Shown piece by piece: positions 38,264 through 47,780 of a DNA stretch of 64,000 bases. This DNA comes from Spongiibacter taiwanensis (GTDB lineage Bacteria; Pseudomonadota; Gammaproteobacteria; Pseudomonadales; Spongiibacteraceae). The notes under the pieces were generated by a model. It was not told the origin of the DNA, made no database searches, and saw only the letters and a program-made list of their open reading frames with translations. The position numbers were made by a program, and so were the translations under genes. The number at the start of each line of letters is the position of its first letter. Position 1 is the first letter of the stretch. The DNA is taken from the NCBI RefSeq assembly GCF_023702635.1, contig NZ_CP098455.1, forward strand, positions 1,550,001 to 1,614,000, written 5' to 3'.

Positions 38264-39142
38264 TTAGCGCATACCCGAGCGGATCAGCTGATCAAGCCCC
38301 TGCCGCCAGTTCCGCGGCACAGGGCCAAAACAGTCTTCAAATTTGGCAACGCCAAGACGCGAGTTCAGTGGCCTGGGAGCAGCCGCCTGCCACTGATTTG
38401 AGGTAATGGGTCGAATCTCGGTTTGACCCAGGAGCATTCCTTGCTGAAACGCAGCATCACAAATTTCCCCGGCGAACTGGTAGCGGCTGACATGGCCATC
38501 CCCGGCAAAATGAAAGACGCCATACGTAACCTGCCCCATGGATTGGGCATCACACAGCGCGAGGCAGGCTGCAGCCAGGTCAGGCCCAAAGGTTGGGCAC
38601 CCAATTTGATCATCTACTACTTGCAGCACGCCCTTTTCGCGGGCCAATTGCAGCACGGTGGCAACGAAATTCTGCCCGTATTTACTGAACAACCACGAGG
38701 TTCGCAAAATGACGTGCCGTTCGCAGCGTCGCCGAACCTCCTCCTCGCCACGGAGCTTGGTAAACCCATAAACATTGATAGGTCCGGTAGCATCATCTTC
38801 GTAATACGGGGCAGCCTTGGCGCCGTCGTAGACATAATCTGATGACGGTTGAATCATCAACGCACCACATAACTGGCTGGCCGCCGCAAGATTTGCCGCA
38901 CCTTGTATATTGATCAGGGCGGCCATTTCTGGCTCAGCTTGCGCTTTATCTACCTGCGTGAAGGCCGCAGCATTGATAACAACATCTGGCTCCAATCGCG
39001 ATACCGCCCTCGCCACCGCCGTTCCGTCGGCAACGTTCAAAGCTGATCGATCCAGGGCGATCAGCTGATGGCGATTTGGATCAATGGCATCCTGAATACA
39101 ACGGCCCAACTGACCGCCTGCGCCGGCGAGCAGAATTCTCAC
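38264..39142 (-). CDS. rmlD: dTDP-4-dehydrorhamnose reductase
   Basis: The 292-residue product starts at a GTG that overlaps the rmlC stop (GTGA), with GAGGGGGT just upstream; the ATG eight codons earlier is less likely. It has the NAD(P)-binding GAGGQLGR, DVVINAAAFTQVDKAQAEPE, SSDYVYDG and the catalytic YGFTKLRGE motif. It reduces dTDP-4-keto-L-rhamnose to dTDP-L-rhamnose, the final step. It sits in an rmlB-rmlC-rmlD run. Confidence 0.95.
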   Translation of the reverse strand: MRILLAGAGGQLGRCIQDAIDPNRHQLIALDRSALNVADGTAVARAVSRLEPDVVINAAAFTQVDKAQAEPEMAALINIQGAANLAAASQLCGALMIQPSSDYVYDGAKAAPYYEDDATGPINVYGFTKLRGEEEVRRRCERHVILRTSWLFSKYGQNFVATVLQLAREKGVLQVVDDQIGCPTFGPDLAAACLALCDAQSMGQVTYGVFHFAGDGHVSRYQFAGEICDAAFQQGMLLGQTEIRPITSNQWQAAAPRPLNSRLGVAKFEDCFGPVPRNWRQGLDQLIRSGMR

Positions 39143-39699
39143 AATACCCCCTCGTTGCAAAACCATTCAAACCCGGGAGCGGCAGCATCTTTGTCAGACA
39201 GGATCGGTATCACGCCCGAGGGTAAAGGCCAAGCAATCTGCAGCACTGGATCATCCCAAGCTATGCTCGCCTCATCTTCAGGGGCGTAGTAGGCAGTGCA
39301 TTTGTACTCCACCTCGGCAACATCGCTGAGCACCAAAAATCCGTGTGCAAACCCTGGTGGCACCCAAAGCTGACGATGGCTCGCCGATGAAAGCGTTACG
39401 CCAAACCATTGCGCAAAGCTAGGCGACCCCTGCCGAATATCGACCGCCACATCAAATATTTCGCCACGAGTAACTCGCACCAGCTTTCCCTGAGGCTGGC
39501 GGCGCTGGAAATGCAGCCCCCGCAAAACGCCACGAACTGAAACAGAAAAATTGTGTTGCACAAAGGGCAGGTCAATACCGGCCTCCTGGGAGAAACGCTG
39601 AGCGTGATACGACTCAAGAAACAGCCCGCGCCGGTCGCTGTGTACGTTGGGCTCGATCACAACACAGTTACTCAACGAAGTAGGGATCACGTTCATCAT
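39139..39699 (-). CDS. rmlC: dTDP-4-dehydrorhamnose 3,5-epimerase
   Basis: The 186-residue cupin enzyme shows EPNVHSDRRGLFLESYHAQRF, QHNFSVSVRGVLRGLHFQ with its catalytic His region, and LWVPPGFAHGFLVLSDVAEVEYKCTAYY. It epimerises dTDP-4-keto-6-deoxyglucose at C3 and C5. It is coupled to rmlD by a GTGA overlap and lies 28 bases after rmlB. Confidence 0.95.
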   Translation of the reverse strand: MMNVIPTSLSNCVVIEPNVHSDRRGLFLESYHAQRFSQEAGIDLPFVQHNFSVSVRGVLRGLHFQRRQPQGKLVRVTRGEIFDVAVDIRQGSPSFAQWFGVTLSSASHRQLWVPPGFAHGFLVLSDVAEVEYKCTAYYAPEDEASIAWDDPVLQIAWPLPSGVIPILSDKDAAAPGFEWFCNEGVL

Positions 39700-39727
39700 C
39701 TATTGCCAATAAGTTCACTTACGTCGC

Positions 39728-40789
39728 CTAGGACTCGATACTGCCGCCGCGCTGCCGCCATTCGGGGTGGTCGAGATACCACTGAACGGTTTTGTGTAAC
39801 CCCTCGCTAAAACGCTCCCGAGGACGCCACCCTAAAGTGGCCTCAAGCTTGCTCGGATCAACGGCGTACCGAGCATCATGACCGGGACGGTCCGATACGA
39901 ACCGAATTAACTGGGCGTACCCTGCTCCTGACACGCGGGAATGCCGATTGTTCGGCGCCAATAACTCCAGAAGCTCACAAACCGCCCGGACTACATCGAT
40001 ATTTCGTTGTTCGCAGCGCGCACCGATATTGTAGGTATGGCCAACTTCACCGCGACAGGCGACCTCCAGCAGGGCCCGTGCGTGATCCTCAACATACAAC
40101 CAGTCTCGCATTTGGTTTCCGTCACCGTAAACAGGCAGTGGCCTACCGGCGAGCGCACAGGAAATCATCCTGGGTATCAACTTCTCCGGATATTGATACG
40201 GGCCGTAGTTGTTTGAGCACGCTGACAACACAACGGGCAAGCCGTAGGTGCGCGCCCAGGCTCTAACAAGGTGATCCGCGCCCGCTTTACTGGCGGCGTA
40301 GGGTGAGCTGGGGGCGTAAGCACAATCCTCGGTGGCGAGCCATTCCGGCCGCGCACCAAGGTCGCCATAGACCTCATCAGTGGACACATGATGAAAACGG
40401 AAGGCCTTTCTGCGATCAACCGACAGGCCCTGCCAATAAACGCGCACCGCCTCCAACAGGGTATAAGTGCCAACGAAGTTTGTTCGAATGAAGTAATCCG
40501 GCCCCTCAATCGAGCGATCCACATGAGTCTCTGCAGCGAGGTGCATCAGTACATCGGGGCGATAACGCTCAAGCAATTCGGCCATTCTTTTGCCGTCGCA
40601 AACATCAGCGCGCTCAAAGACATAGTGCGAACGCTGCAGGGCGATGGGGATAGCGTCGAGACTACCGGCATAGGTCAGGGCATCGACATTAACAACGCTG
40701 AAATCCGTTTCGGAAAGAATATGGCGAACGACCGCGCTCCCGATAAAACCGGCGCCACCGGTCACGAGAATTGTTTTCACCCCAGACAT
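39728..40789 (-). CDS. rmlB: dTDP-glucose 4,6-dehydratase
   Basis: The 353-residue extended short-chain dehydrogenase has [14 protein letters not shown] for NAD binding, [33 protein letters not shown] and the catalytic [15 protein letters not shown]. These are diagnostic of RmlB. It makes dTDP-4-keto-6-deoxy-glucose from dTDP-glucose. The glucose-1-phosphate thymidylyltransferase gene rmlA, normally in the same operon, is absent from this cluster. Confidence 0.96.
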   Translation of the reverse strand: MSGVKTILVTGGAGFIGSAVVRHILSETDFSVVNVDALTYAGSLDAIPIALQRSHYVFERADVCDGKRMAELLERYRPDVLMHLAAETHVDRSIEGPDYFIRTNFVGTYTLLEAVRVYWQGLSVDRRKAFRFHHVSTDEVYGDLGARPEWLATEDCAYAPSSPYAASKAGADHLVRAWARTYGLPVVLSACSNNYGPYQYPEKLIPRMISCALAGRPLPVYGDGNQMRDWLYVEDHARALLEVACRGEVGHTYNIGARCEQRNIDVVRAVCELLELLAPNNRHSRVSGAGYAQLIRFVSDRPGHDARYAVDPSKLEATLGWRPRERFSEGLHKTVQWYLDHPEWRQRGGSIES

Positions 40790-40825
40790 TAGTGTGCGCC
40801 GCCATCGAAGCGAAAGAAGTAGTCG

Positions 40826-41752
40826 TTACTCAATTTGCGCTTTTCGAATGACGGGCAGCAATGAATATTCGTCAAACACCGCCCGAATTTTCACATCATT
40901 GCCATCGCCTGTGCTTTTATTCCTGCGCTTCAGCGAAGTTTCCTGGCTGCCGATAATCGAGGGGTGATTAAGCATCCAATTGCCTCGCTGCTCGAATACG
41001 CGGCACTCCACCCCCTGTTTTAGACTCATCGCCTTTAACCAAACATCGTCAGCACCCGGCGCCAGCCGCAAGAAAGCGTCTTGATTAAAAATCTCCTCAT
41101 CAAAACAGCCCGGGAAGTAAAGTACACCGCCAACGCCAGTGGGGAAAATCAGCAACGAGCTTTCCGCCGCTTTGCTGGATCGCCACCATTTTTTGTAGGG
41201 CAGCAACGCCCCATGTTCATCCAATGCAATGCGGTGTGCCCGGCCGCAGTGAATCATCTCCGGCGCTTGCAGGTGGGCACTGTATAAGCGATCAACCATA
41301 TCGATTGGATACAAAATATCATCATCGACAGTGATCAACAGCGCATCAGGGTATTTGCGCAGGGCATAGTAAAACTTGGTATAAGGGCCTAGATCCTTCT
41401 CTACAAACTCTATCTCCAAACCGCGCTGGCGCTGGGCTTTCAGCACAGCCGGCAGATTGCTTTCATTAAACTCCTCGGCAGATAAGCACAGTAAAATTCT
41501 GTCAGCCTTGTGGGACTGCTGAAACAGGCTCTCCACCGTCAGGTAGACGTCGTGAATACGCTTACCAAAACTCGTCAGCGAAACAATCAGTTCTCGAGGG
41601 GAGTTTGCCGCCACCCCCGGTTCCTGCCGATGTAGCGCATAGTCCTGATACTGGATTGTCAGCGCCATCGTTTTTTGCGCTATCGCAGCGCGGATCTCCT
41701 CGCGCGCGCGGCGCGCTCGACGGCGCGCCTGATAAGCCTTTAACATTCCCAC
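40826..41752 (-). CDS. Glycosyltransferase-like protein (GT-A fold)
   Basis: The 308-residue product begins with a basic Arg/Ala-rich helix, then ELIVSLTSFGKRIHDVYLTVESLFQQS, an N-terminal GT-A-like strand and helix. The acidic LLITVDDDILYP motif lies at about residue 140, and a GVGGVLYFPGCFDE acceptor-side loop follows. The start is either the GTG at 41752 or the ATG at 41746. It lacks the exact motifs of classical GT2 enzymes, and donor and acceptor are unknown. It lies between rmlB and a GT4 gene. Confidence 0.7.
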   Translation of the reverse strand: MGMLKAYQARRRARRAREEIRAAIAQKTMALTIQYQDYALHRQEPGVAANSPRELIVSLTSFGKRIHDVYLTVESLFQQSHKADRILLCLSAEEFNESNLPAVLKAQRQRGLEIEFVEKDLGPYTKFYYALRKYPDALLITVDDDILYPIDMVDRLYSAHLQAPEMIHCGRAHRIALDEHGALLPYKKWWRSSKAAESSLLIFPTGVGGVLYFPGCFDEEIFNQDAFLRLAPGADDVWLKAMSLKQGVECRVFEQRGNWMLNHPSIIGSQETSLKRRNKSTGDGNDVKIRAVFDEYSLLPVIRKAQIE

Positions 41753-41839
41753 TCAGGCACCTCAATCATTGTCCATTCGTTGTTGAGACGCGCACCTATC
41801 AGGGTCATACCCACTATCATTACCGCCACCCGGCCAGAC

Positions 41840-42895
41840 TTACTTAACCGCAATACGCTGGTAAAACGCGTGGTAGGCATCGATGACAACCTGCTTACTA
41901 TAGGTGCTCTGGTAAACCGACCTGGCGTTCTCAGCGAGTCGGTTTCTCGCCTTGTCGTTGGCCAACAGCCCGGCGATGGCAGCCGCCAATTGGTCAACAT
42001 TATCGATCTCTGTTAGCAGGCCACTGTACTCGTCCTCAATGACTTCTCCCGGCCCCTGGGAGTTGGTCGCCACGATAGGACAGCCGTGACAGAAACTCTC
42101 CATCACAATCGAGCCGAGCCCCTCATGCCGGGAGGGGCAAACGAACAGATCAACGGAGCGCATCAGGGCCGTGACATCATTGCGCCAGCCGAGAAAGCGC
42201 ACCCGGTCATCCAGGCCTAGCTCGTTGCACAGGCCTTTCAATGCCGCCTCCTCGGGGCCGCTACCGGCCAGCCACAGTACCGCATCGGGAATGGCTTTCA
42301 GCGCACGCAACAGGGTGTCGAAGCCCTTATTCTGGTGCAGGCGCCCGGCGGCGAGAATCAGTGGCACGCCGTCTGGGGTATTAAAACTCTCCCGTGGCAG
42401 CGGCGTGACCGGGGTTTCATCGGCAAAATTGGGGATATGAACGACCTTATCGGCTGGCATACCGCCATCAATCAAATGCTGGCAAATGCCTTTGCTAATG
42501 CCAACCCAGTAATCTGCCTGGCGATAGTATTTGAGGTTGTAGTAGTGCCCCAGCCGGTTCACCAAAACGTAATCCCCGCTCGGGGTGGCCGCACTGGCCC
42601 GGCCCATCCAGGTCATCACGATATCAGGGTTAAACGCCTTTAGGCGGCGCAGGTATACCCAGCGATCGTAAAAATCGAACTTACCACCAAAACGAAAGCC
42701 CTCAGCGTCAACGCCTTGGCGACGAAGAGCATCCAGGCGGTGCTGATGACGGCGTAAGAACGCCCTGACAGTCATCGCATTCTGCTCTGCCAATCCAGTG
42801 GTTAAGCGAACAAAGAAATTTTCGGCGCCACCCTGCTCGGCACCGGCCAACACCTGGGCCACGCGAATAGGCGCATTGCCGGAACGTTCAGTCAT
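41840..42895 (-). CDS. Family 4 glycosyltransferase
   Basis: The 351-residue product has the GT-B layout: VLAGAEQGGAENFFVRL at the N-terminal acceptor side, LILAAGRLHQNKGFDTLLRAL at the hinge, and the C-terminal E-x7-E region RHEGLGSIVMESFCHGCP that binds the nucleotide sugar. Its start overlaps the end of the YrbL-like gene by 8 bases. It very likely adds a sugar to the LPS core or O-chain. Confidence 0.9.
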   Translation of the reverse strand: MTERSGNAPIRVAQVLAGAEQGGAENFFVRLTTGLAEQNAMTVRAFLRRHQHRLDALRRQGVDAEGFRFGGKFDFYDRWVYLRRLKAFNPDIVMTWMGRASAATPSGDYVLVNRLGHYYNLKYYRQADYWVGISKGICQHLIDGGMPADKVVHIPNFADETPVTPLPRESFNTPDGVPLILAAGRLHQNKGFDTLLRALKAIPDAVLWLAGSGPEEAALKGLCNELGLDDRVRFLGWRNDVTALMRSVDLFVCPSRHEGLGSIVMESFCHGCPIVATNSQGPGEVIEDEYSGLLTEIDNVDQLAAAIAGLLANDKARNRLAENARSVYQSTYSKQVVIDAYHAFYQRIAVK

Positions 42896-43610
42896 TTAGG
42901 CGCTCTCCCGCCTGCTCTCCCAAGCCATCGTGGAACAACAGGCCATGGTAACCGGGAAATGTCTCATTGCCGCGCGTCGCTAACATGTCTTCAATTCGCT
43001 GATGAAAATTACTGAGCTTGCGCTCGGTTTTATTTTGTCGCCAGCGCTCAGGCTGCCATGCCAAGGGAATGATATCTGCGCTTCCCAAGCCATCAATGAC
43101 GACCAACCGCCGAATAATTTCCTGCTCTGCGCGCCACTCACGCTGAACCACCACATTGTGAACCAGCAAATCCCGCGAGGGCACCCGGTAATGCCGCCAA
43201 TGCTGGCAAAGCTCCGCAACCGCCGCCTGGAGCGTCTCCGGGTAGCCAAAATCCCAAAGATATTGTTTTAACGTGATGGAAATACGCCCATCACTATCGC
43301 GGATTAATTCCGACGTTAGCCCTTTTCCCATATCACTGTCTTCGAAACCGAAACAGCGACTGATATGGTTGAACATGCCGTCGTCGTAATCTTGTTGAAA
43401 TTGCTGCATAACCCGGAATTCGTCCAGGTTATCGTCAAAGCTCGACAGGGGTTTGAGGTTTTTGGGAAAGCCTTTTTTGCGCCGCCGATCTTCGAGGGTA
43501 AAGTCCGGACGCCGGACCTTGATACAGCGATCTGGGAATTCCGGATGCACATAGCACAGGCGGTTTCCGCCCTGGGCAAAAGGTTTTAATGGTTTGAGCT
43601 CCAGGCTCAT
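42888..43610 (-). CDS. YrbL-like protein (PhoP-network kinase-like family)
   Basis: The 240-residue product contains FAQGGNRLCYVHPEFPDRCIKV, resembling a glycine-rich loop with a Lys as in kinase-like folds, and DLLVHNVVVQ and LVVIDGLGSADIIPL where a catalytic Asn and Asp would sit. These are features of YrbL/PF10707 proteins. It overlaps both neighbours by 4 and 8 bases, inside the glycosyltransferase run. A sugar- or lipid-modifying kinase activity on LPS is possible, but the family has no settled function that I know of. Confidence 0.75.
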   Translation of the reverse strand: MSLELKPLKPFAQGGNRLCYVHPEFPDRCIKVRRPDFTLEDRRRKKGFPKNLKPLSSFDDNLDEFRVMQQFQQDYDDGMFNHISRCFGFEDSDMGKGLTSELIRDSDGRISITLKQYLWDFGYPETLQAAVAELCQHWRHYRVPSRDLLVHNVVVQREWRAEQEIIRRLVVIDGLGSADIIPLAWQPERWRQNKTERKLSNFHQRIEDMLATRGNETFPGYHGLLFHDGLGEQAGERLND

Positions 43611-44647
43611 CGCTGGCTGCCATCCAGGTGAATGTCCCGCGCCCAGACATAGTCATGACTGAAAGCCTGCAGGGTCGACGCCTCAAGAATGTATTGCGCG
43701 TACAGCTTGGAATTGATTTCGCGGTGGAAAAAATCGCGTGTTCGCGCCGCCCATTGCCGACGCTTGGCATCATCCCCGTGAAACTCGCGAATTTTTGCCA
43801 GCAGGTCCGCCTCATCGTCAAAGTAAACGGCGGACTCAGGGGGTAGCAGCTCGTCGAATTTGGGGCCGCTATGGGTGAATTGCAAAATACCGTTGCCGGC
43901 CAGCTGAGCCATGCGGGCCGATGAATACCAGTAATCCCCCTCCTGACGATTCAAGTTCAAGCCCATTTTGCTGTCGGCCAAGGCGCGATCATAGTCGCGC
44001 CCCCACACCGGCGCTTCACCAAAACTACCGTAGGTCTTGAAGTTCATTTCGCCGCTTACCGCTTGTTTGATCCGCCCTACCATTTCAAGGCGCTTGGTCA
44101 AGTTGGTGCTGTTGCTGCAGAACAGCAGATCAATGGGCAGATCCTCGCGCTGGGAGTTATCGAGATTCTCCACCGAGGCTTCCACTGGGTTGGGCATATG
44201 GTAAACCCGTGCCCCGATACCCTCGAACTGGCGCAACTCCCGCCGCCCGGTCGAAACGAAAATCGCATCCGTCACCGCGGCCCTGGATTTGATCCGCTCC
44301 ACATTGCTCGGCACAAACAACGGGTCATTGTTACAGTGGGCGATAAAACAGTGGGGATTACGTTTTTTGATTTCCTGCAGCGTGGCGTTGCTGATCATGT
44401 CACAGTGGCCGGCAATCACCAGCTCAGGTTCCATCGCTTCGACCATTTCCAGCAGCCGCTTGTTCGCCTTGCTTACACCAAGATCGCGTATTCCCAGCGG
44501 CGCCTCAAAGGCAGCAACATCCCGGTCGCTGAATGTCTGCAAATAATGGTCGTTTTTGATCAGCCCAAAACTCAGCTTTTGGGCCCAGCTGACCCGCGTG
44601 GCGCCGTAGCGACGCAATTGCTGGTAGGCAATATGTAACACTCTCAT
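43607..44647 (-). CDS. Glycosyltransferase, CgeB-like/GT-B type
   Basis: The 346-residue product has N-terminal VLHIAYQQLRRYGATRVSWAQ, a middle PELVIAGHCDMISNATLQEI and a C-terminal half with SKMGLNLNRQEGDYWYSSARM and AGNGILQFTHSGPKFDELLPPE. The latter matches CgeB-like glycosyltransferases that use a conserved R-x-x-x-x-x-G-N/C-G-x-L pattern near the donor site. Its ATG overlap with the YrbL-like gene shows coupling. Sugar specificity is unknown. Confidence 0.78.
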   Translation of the reverse strand: MRVLHIAYQQLRRYGATRVSWAQKLSFGLIKNDHYLQTFSDRDVAAFEAPLGIRDLGVSKANKRLLEMVEAMEPELVIAGHCDMISNATLQEIKKRNPHCFIAHCNNDPLFVPSNVERIKSRAAVTDAIFVSTGRRELRQFEGIGARVYHMPNPVEASVENLDNSQREDLPIDLLFCSNSTNLTKRLEMVGRIKQAVSGEMNFKTYGSFGEAPVWGRDYDRALADSKMGLNLNRQEGDYWYSSARMAQLAGNGILQFTHSGPKFDELLPPESAVYFDDEADLLAKIREFHGDDAKRRQWAARTRDFFHREINSKLYAQYILEASTLQAFSHDYVWARDIHLDGSQR

Positions 44648-44719
44648 TGTTATCGCTTTCTCATCATTTTGTGACAGCGCCGGACAATGCCGGTCACTAT
44701 AGCATCGGCGTCCAAACCG

Positions 44720-45865
44720 CTACAGCGCCGATTTATCCAGCAAATTCCGATAAATCTTAAGCGTCGCCGACACCTGGTGCTGCAGGTAATATTCCTCCGG
44801 CAGGCTGATGTGGCGGCGATGATCAATGAGTGACGCCACCCGCTCAGCAAAGGCGCCGACATCATCTGCCTTTACCAACCCTTCGGGAAACGCCTCATTG
44901 AGCGACTCTGCGGCCCCGCCCCGGTCATAAGCCACCACCGGTGTGCCCGCCGCCAGGGATTCGGGTACGGTGCGTCCGAAGGGCTCAGCCTTGCTGGACA
45001 TATGGCAGGTGATCGCTGCCAGGCCATAGAAAGCAGCAATGTCATTGCGATGGCCAACAAAGGTCACTTTGTCATGCAGCCCCAGCGCGTCACGCTGAGC
45101 CAATAGCTCTTGCAAATAATGCTGCTTTCCGGGTTCCGCATCACCCACTACCACGCCATGGCAGTCGCCGCGGCGCTGGGTCAGCGTGGCCATCATTTGC
45201 AGAAAGGCCTCCTGGCCTTTCCAACGAGACAGGCGGCCCGGCATTAAAATCAATTGCTTGCCTTGCAACTGAGGATATTGCTCATACAAGGCCTCACACC
45301 ACGCTGGCGTACAGGCATCAGCATGAAACGCGTTTGGGTCGAGCCCTCGTGGCACCAGCGTAATTCGGTCAGCCGCTTGCGGATAGTTTTCGCGAATATA
45401 ACCCTCAACGCAGTGCGAAATGGCAATGCAGTGTTCCGCCTTGGCCATAATCGCGCTGTAAACATTGACCGAGTACATACCGTGAAAGGTACTGACCAGC
45501 CGCGGTCTGGTGGCCACAGGCATTTTCCGCCAGGCCAGCCAGGCAATCCAGGCCGGCACCCGGGAGCGCACATGGACAATATCGGGGGCCAACTCAGTTA
45601 ACAGGCGGCGCATTGGCCGCACCTGCCACAGTGACCACAAGGATTTGCGATGTACCGGCATGTCAATGTGCCGACTGCCCTCACTCTCAATGGTCTTCGC
45701 CAGTCGACCGCCCGAGGAAATGACAATCGACTCATGCCCCAGCCTGGCGAGCTCTCGGGCAAACTCCACGGTGCCACGCTCTACGCCACCGGCATTCAGG
45801 GCGGGCAAAATCTGCACCACTCTGAGTGGGCGCCCACCTTCGGCGGCAATATCTATGTCAGCCAC
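44720..45865 (-). CDS. Family 4 glycosyltransferase
   Basis: The 381-residue product starts at a GTG (VADIDIAAEG) preceded by GAGGAG nine bases away. The longer frame to 46045 only reads through the upstream gene out of frame. It has LRVVQILPALNAGGVERGTVEFA, LILMPGRLSRWKGQEAFLQMM and the donor-site EPFGRTVPESLAAGTPVVAYD with the E-x7-E pair. This resembles core or O-chain glycosyltransferases of the WaaG/GT4 group. It lies 13 bases after the ELM1-family gene. Confidence 0.9.
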   Translation of the reverse strand: MADIDIAAEGGRPLRVVQILPALNAGGVERGTVEFARELARLGHESIVISSGGRLAKTIESEGSRHIDMPVHRKSLWSLWQVRPMRRLLTELAPDIVHVRSRVPAWIAWLAWRKMPVATRPRLVSTFHGMYSVNVYSAIMAKAEHCIAISHCVEGYIRENYPQAADRITLVPRGLDPNAFHADACTPAWCEALYEQYPQLQGKQLILMPGRLSRWKGQEAFLQMMATLTQRRGDCHGVVVGDAEPGKQHYLQELLAQRDALGLHDKVTFVGHRNDIAAFYGLAAITCHMSSKAEPFGRTVPESLAAGTPVVAYDRGGAAESLNEAFPEGLVKADDVGAFAERVASLIDHRRHISLPEEYYLQHQVSATLKIYRNLLDKSAL

Positions 45866-45878
45866 TTCATTCTGCTCC

Positions 45879-46784
45879 TCACAGGCGAGCCAGTATCCAG
45901 TCTGCCGCACGGTCCGCTTCCCACAATCGCAGCCCCGGCTCCGGCAACAGTGTGTTGGGCCCCTGCCAGCTGGGCGCAAGCCCCGCATTGACCACCCCCG
46001 CCATGCTCCGGCACACCCGCGAATCCCGCAGCGGCGGCAAATCAATCAAGCCTGTCGATGCGCCCGACGTGATGGCCTCAAACACCATCGAAACGCTGTC
46101 GCAACTCACCCAAACCCGCCCCACTTCAGCCAACTGGCCCTGCAACCAACCCGGCCCGGTGTTTCGGTAGGGAGTGATATCGACGTTGCCCAGGCCACGC
46201 TCCAGCAACATCTTTTGCAGCAACGGCAGGCAGCTCGTGGGAGTGCGTGGCGAATCGCTAAGTCGCCAGGTGATATCCGGGCTGGCCTCGGCAATATCGA
46301 CAACCTGCTCAACAACAGCCAGGTCGTCCCAGGCAAAATGCCGGTTGATTCCGCCCAGCAACATCAGCCCACTCGAGGCATCGCGCCCTTCAACCCGGGG
46401 GACGATATTATTCATCACCCCCTTGGTCACAAGAATGCCGTCTCTCAAGGGGGGATTATCGTGGGCGGGAATACAGGCACCGGAAAACAGCCGCAGCGGC
46501 AGACTGGGCTTCATCAGTACCACGGTCTTTGCCCCCGTTTGCCAGCCCGCCCAAAGCATCGGCAAGTGGCAGCGACGCCCCGCCCCCAGAATCAGGTCTG
46601 GCATCGCCTGCGCGCCGAGGGCGCGCTGCAGCCACATCTTGCCTCGGTAGCGAAACCGCTGCTCCGCCAAATTGAAATAGCAGACATGGGTATCCGCTTT
46701 CGACGCCAGCCGCTCAACCAGGCCCCTGAGCTGATTCAGATGCCCCAGCCGACCATCGGTAAACACCCACACCTGCAGTGCCAT
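45879..46784 (-). CDS. ELM1/GtrOC1 family putative nucleoside-diphosphate-sugar epimerase or glycosyltransferase-like protein
   Basis: From the ATG at 46784 (MALQVWVFTDGRLGHLNQ) the product is 301 residues. It carries the family markers DGRLGHLNQLRGL, PDLILGAGRRCHLPMLW, MLLGGINRHFAWDD, and VSCDSVSMVFEAITSGASTGLIDLPP. Bacterial members accompany LPS genes, and the overall build resembles a GT-B enzyme. It starts one base after a lipid A acyltransferase stop, strongly suggesting a shared lipid A/core role. Confidence 0.8.
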   Translation of the reverse strand: MALQVWVFTDGRLGHLNQLRGLVERLASKADTHVCYFNLAEQRFRYRGKMWLQRALGAQAMPDLILGAGRRCHLPMLWAGWQTGAKTVVLMKPSLPLRLFSGACIPAHDNPPLRDGILVTKGVMNNIVPRVEGRDASSGLMLLGGINRHFAWDDLAVVEQVVDIAEASPDITWRLSDSPRTPTSCLPLLQKMLLERGLGNVDITPYRNTGPGWLQGQLAEVGRVWVSCDSVSMVFEAITSGASTGLIDLPPLRDSRVCRSMAGVVNAGLAPSWQGPNTLLPEPGLRLWEADRAADWILARL

Positions 46785-46786
46785 GA

Positions 46787-47683
46787 TCAGTAGACCCCCC
46801 GCTCGCCCTTGGGCCGCGTTTTGAAGCGCCGATGCACCCACATATATTGCTCAGGTGCCGGCAGAATTGCCTCCTCGAGCAAGGCATTGATCCGCCGGGC
46901 ATCCGCCGCCGGATCATCACTGGGAAAATCCTCAAGCTCGCGAAAGGACACCTCGAAGCGTCGACCGCTATCACAGCGCCGAAACGTCGGAAAGATCACT
47001 CTGGCCCGACCGCCCTTGGCCAGGGTGCTTGTCCCCAGGGTGGTGGCCGCCGTCACGCCAAAAAAATCGACAAAGGCGGCCGATTTGCGGCCGTAATCCT
47101 GATCTGGCAGATAGAAAAGACGGTGCCCATCGCGCAACCGGCGCAGCGCCCGCTTCATATCCCGACGATGGATCGGCTCGCCAAACCGCCCCCGGGAGCG
47201 GCTCCACACCCACTCCAGCACCGGATTTTTATGCACGCGGTAAAAAGAGTCCGCTGGGAAACGCAGCCCGACCAGCAAGCCGCACATATCCAGGCAAGTG
47301 AAGTGGCTGCCGACCACCAAAATACCCCGGCCGTCCTCGCCAATCTCCATTAGGTGTTCGTTTTTCAGGTCCAGCTGCACACCGAGTTTGTCCGGCGGCA
47401 GAAACCAGATCCGCAGGGTCTCCAACAGGCCGATGCCCTGATCCCGCATGGTTTTGGCAACCAGACGCCGGTGGTCTGCCGCGCTCAGAGATGGGAAGCA
47501 CAGGCGCAAGTTGACCTCGCAAATGTGCCTGCGGCGGCGGGCCAAGAGGTGAAAGCCCCGCCCCATGGCCTCACCCAAGTGATGGCAAACCGGCTGCGGC
47601 AGACGTGAAATCAGCCACATCGCCAGCACCGCCAACCAAGTCGGCCAATGTTTAGGAGCGTAAAGGTGTCGCGGAATTGTCAT
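46787..47683 (-). CDS. Lipid A biosynthesis acyltransferase, LpxL/HtrB family
   Basis: From the ATG at 47683 (MTIPRHLYAPKHWPTWL, as in LpxL starts) the product is 298 residues. It has an N-terminal membrane helix (about 16-29), the catalytic H-x4-D motif as His127 and Asp132 in VGSHFTCLDMCG, and later LFYLPDQDYGRKSAAFVDFFG and TLAKGGRARVIFP. It adds a secondary acyl chain to Kdo2-lipid IVA at the inner membrane. It is the first gene of the minus-strand LPS run and divergent from dgkA. Confidence 0.92.
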   Translation of the reverse strand: MTIPRHLYAPKHWPTWLAVLAMWLISRLPQPVCHHLGEAMGRGFHLLARRRRHICEVNLRLCFPSLSAADHRRLVAKTMRDQGIGLLETLRIWFLPPDKLGVQLDLKNEHLMEIGEDGRGILVVGSHFTCLDMCGLLVGLRFPADSFYRVHKNPVLEWVWSRSRGRFGEPIHRRDMKRALRRLRDGHRLFYLPDQDYGRKSAAFVDFFGVTAATTLGTSTLAKGGRARVIFPTFRRCDSGRRFEVSFRELEDFPSDDPAADARRINALLEEAILPAPEQYMWVHRRFKTRPKGERGVY

Positions 47684-47780
47684 GAGAGCGCAATAAGATA
47701 GCAGCGTTTTGTGTTCTAAAACCGAGCCGCATTGTACACTGAATGCACGCAAGCTCTCCGCCAGAGACCGCATTTTTATC

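Noticed and set aside
45866-46045. N-terminal extension of the GT4 gene
   Set aside because: It only reads the upstream ELM1-family gene in another frame; the GTG at 45865 has a good ribosome-binding site.
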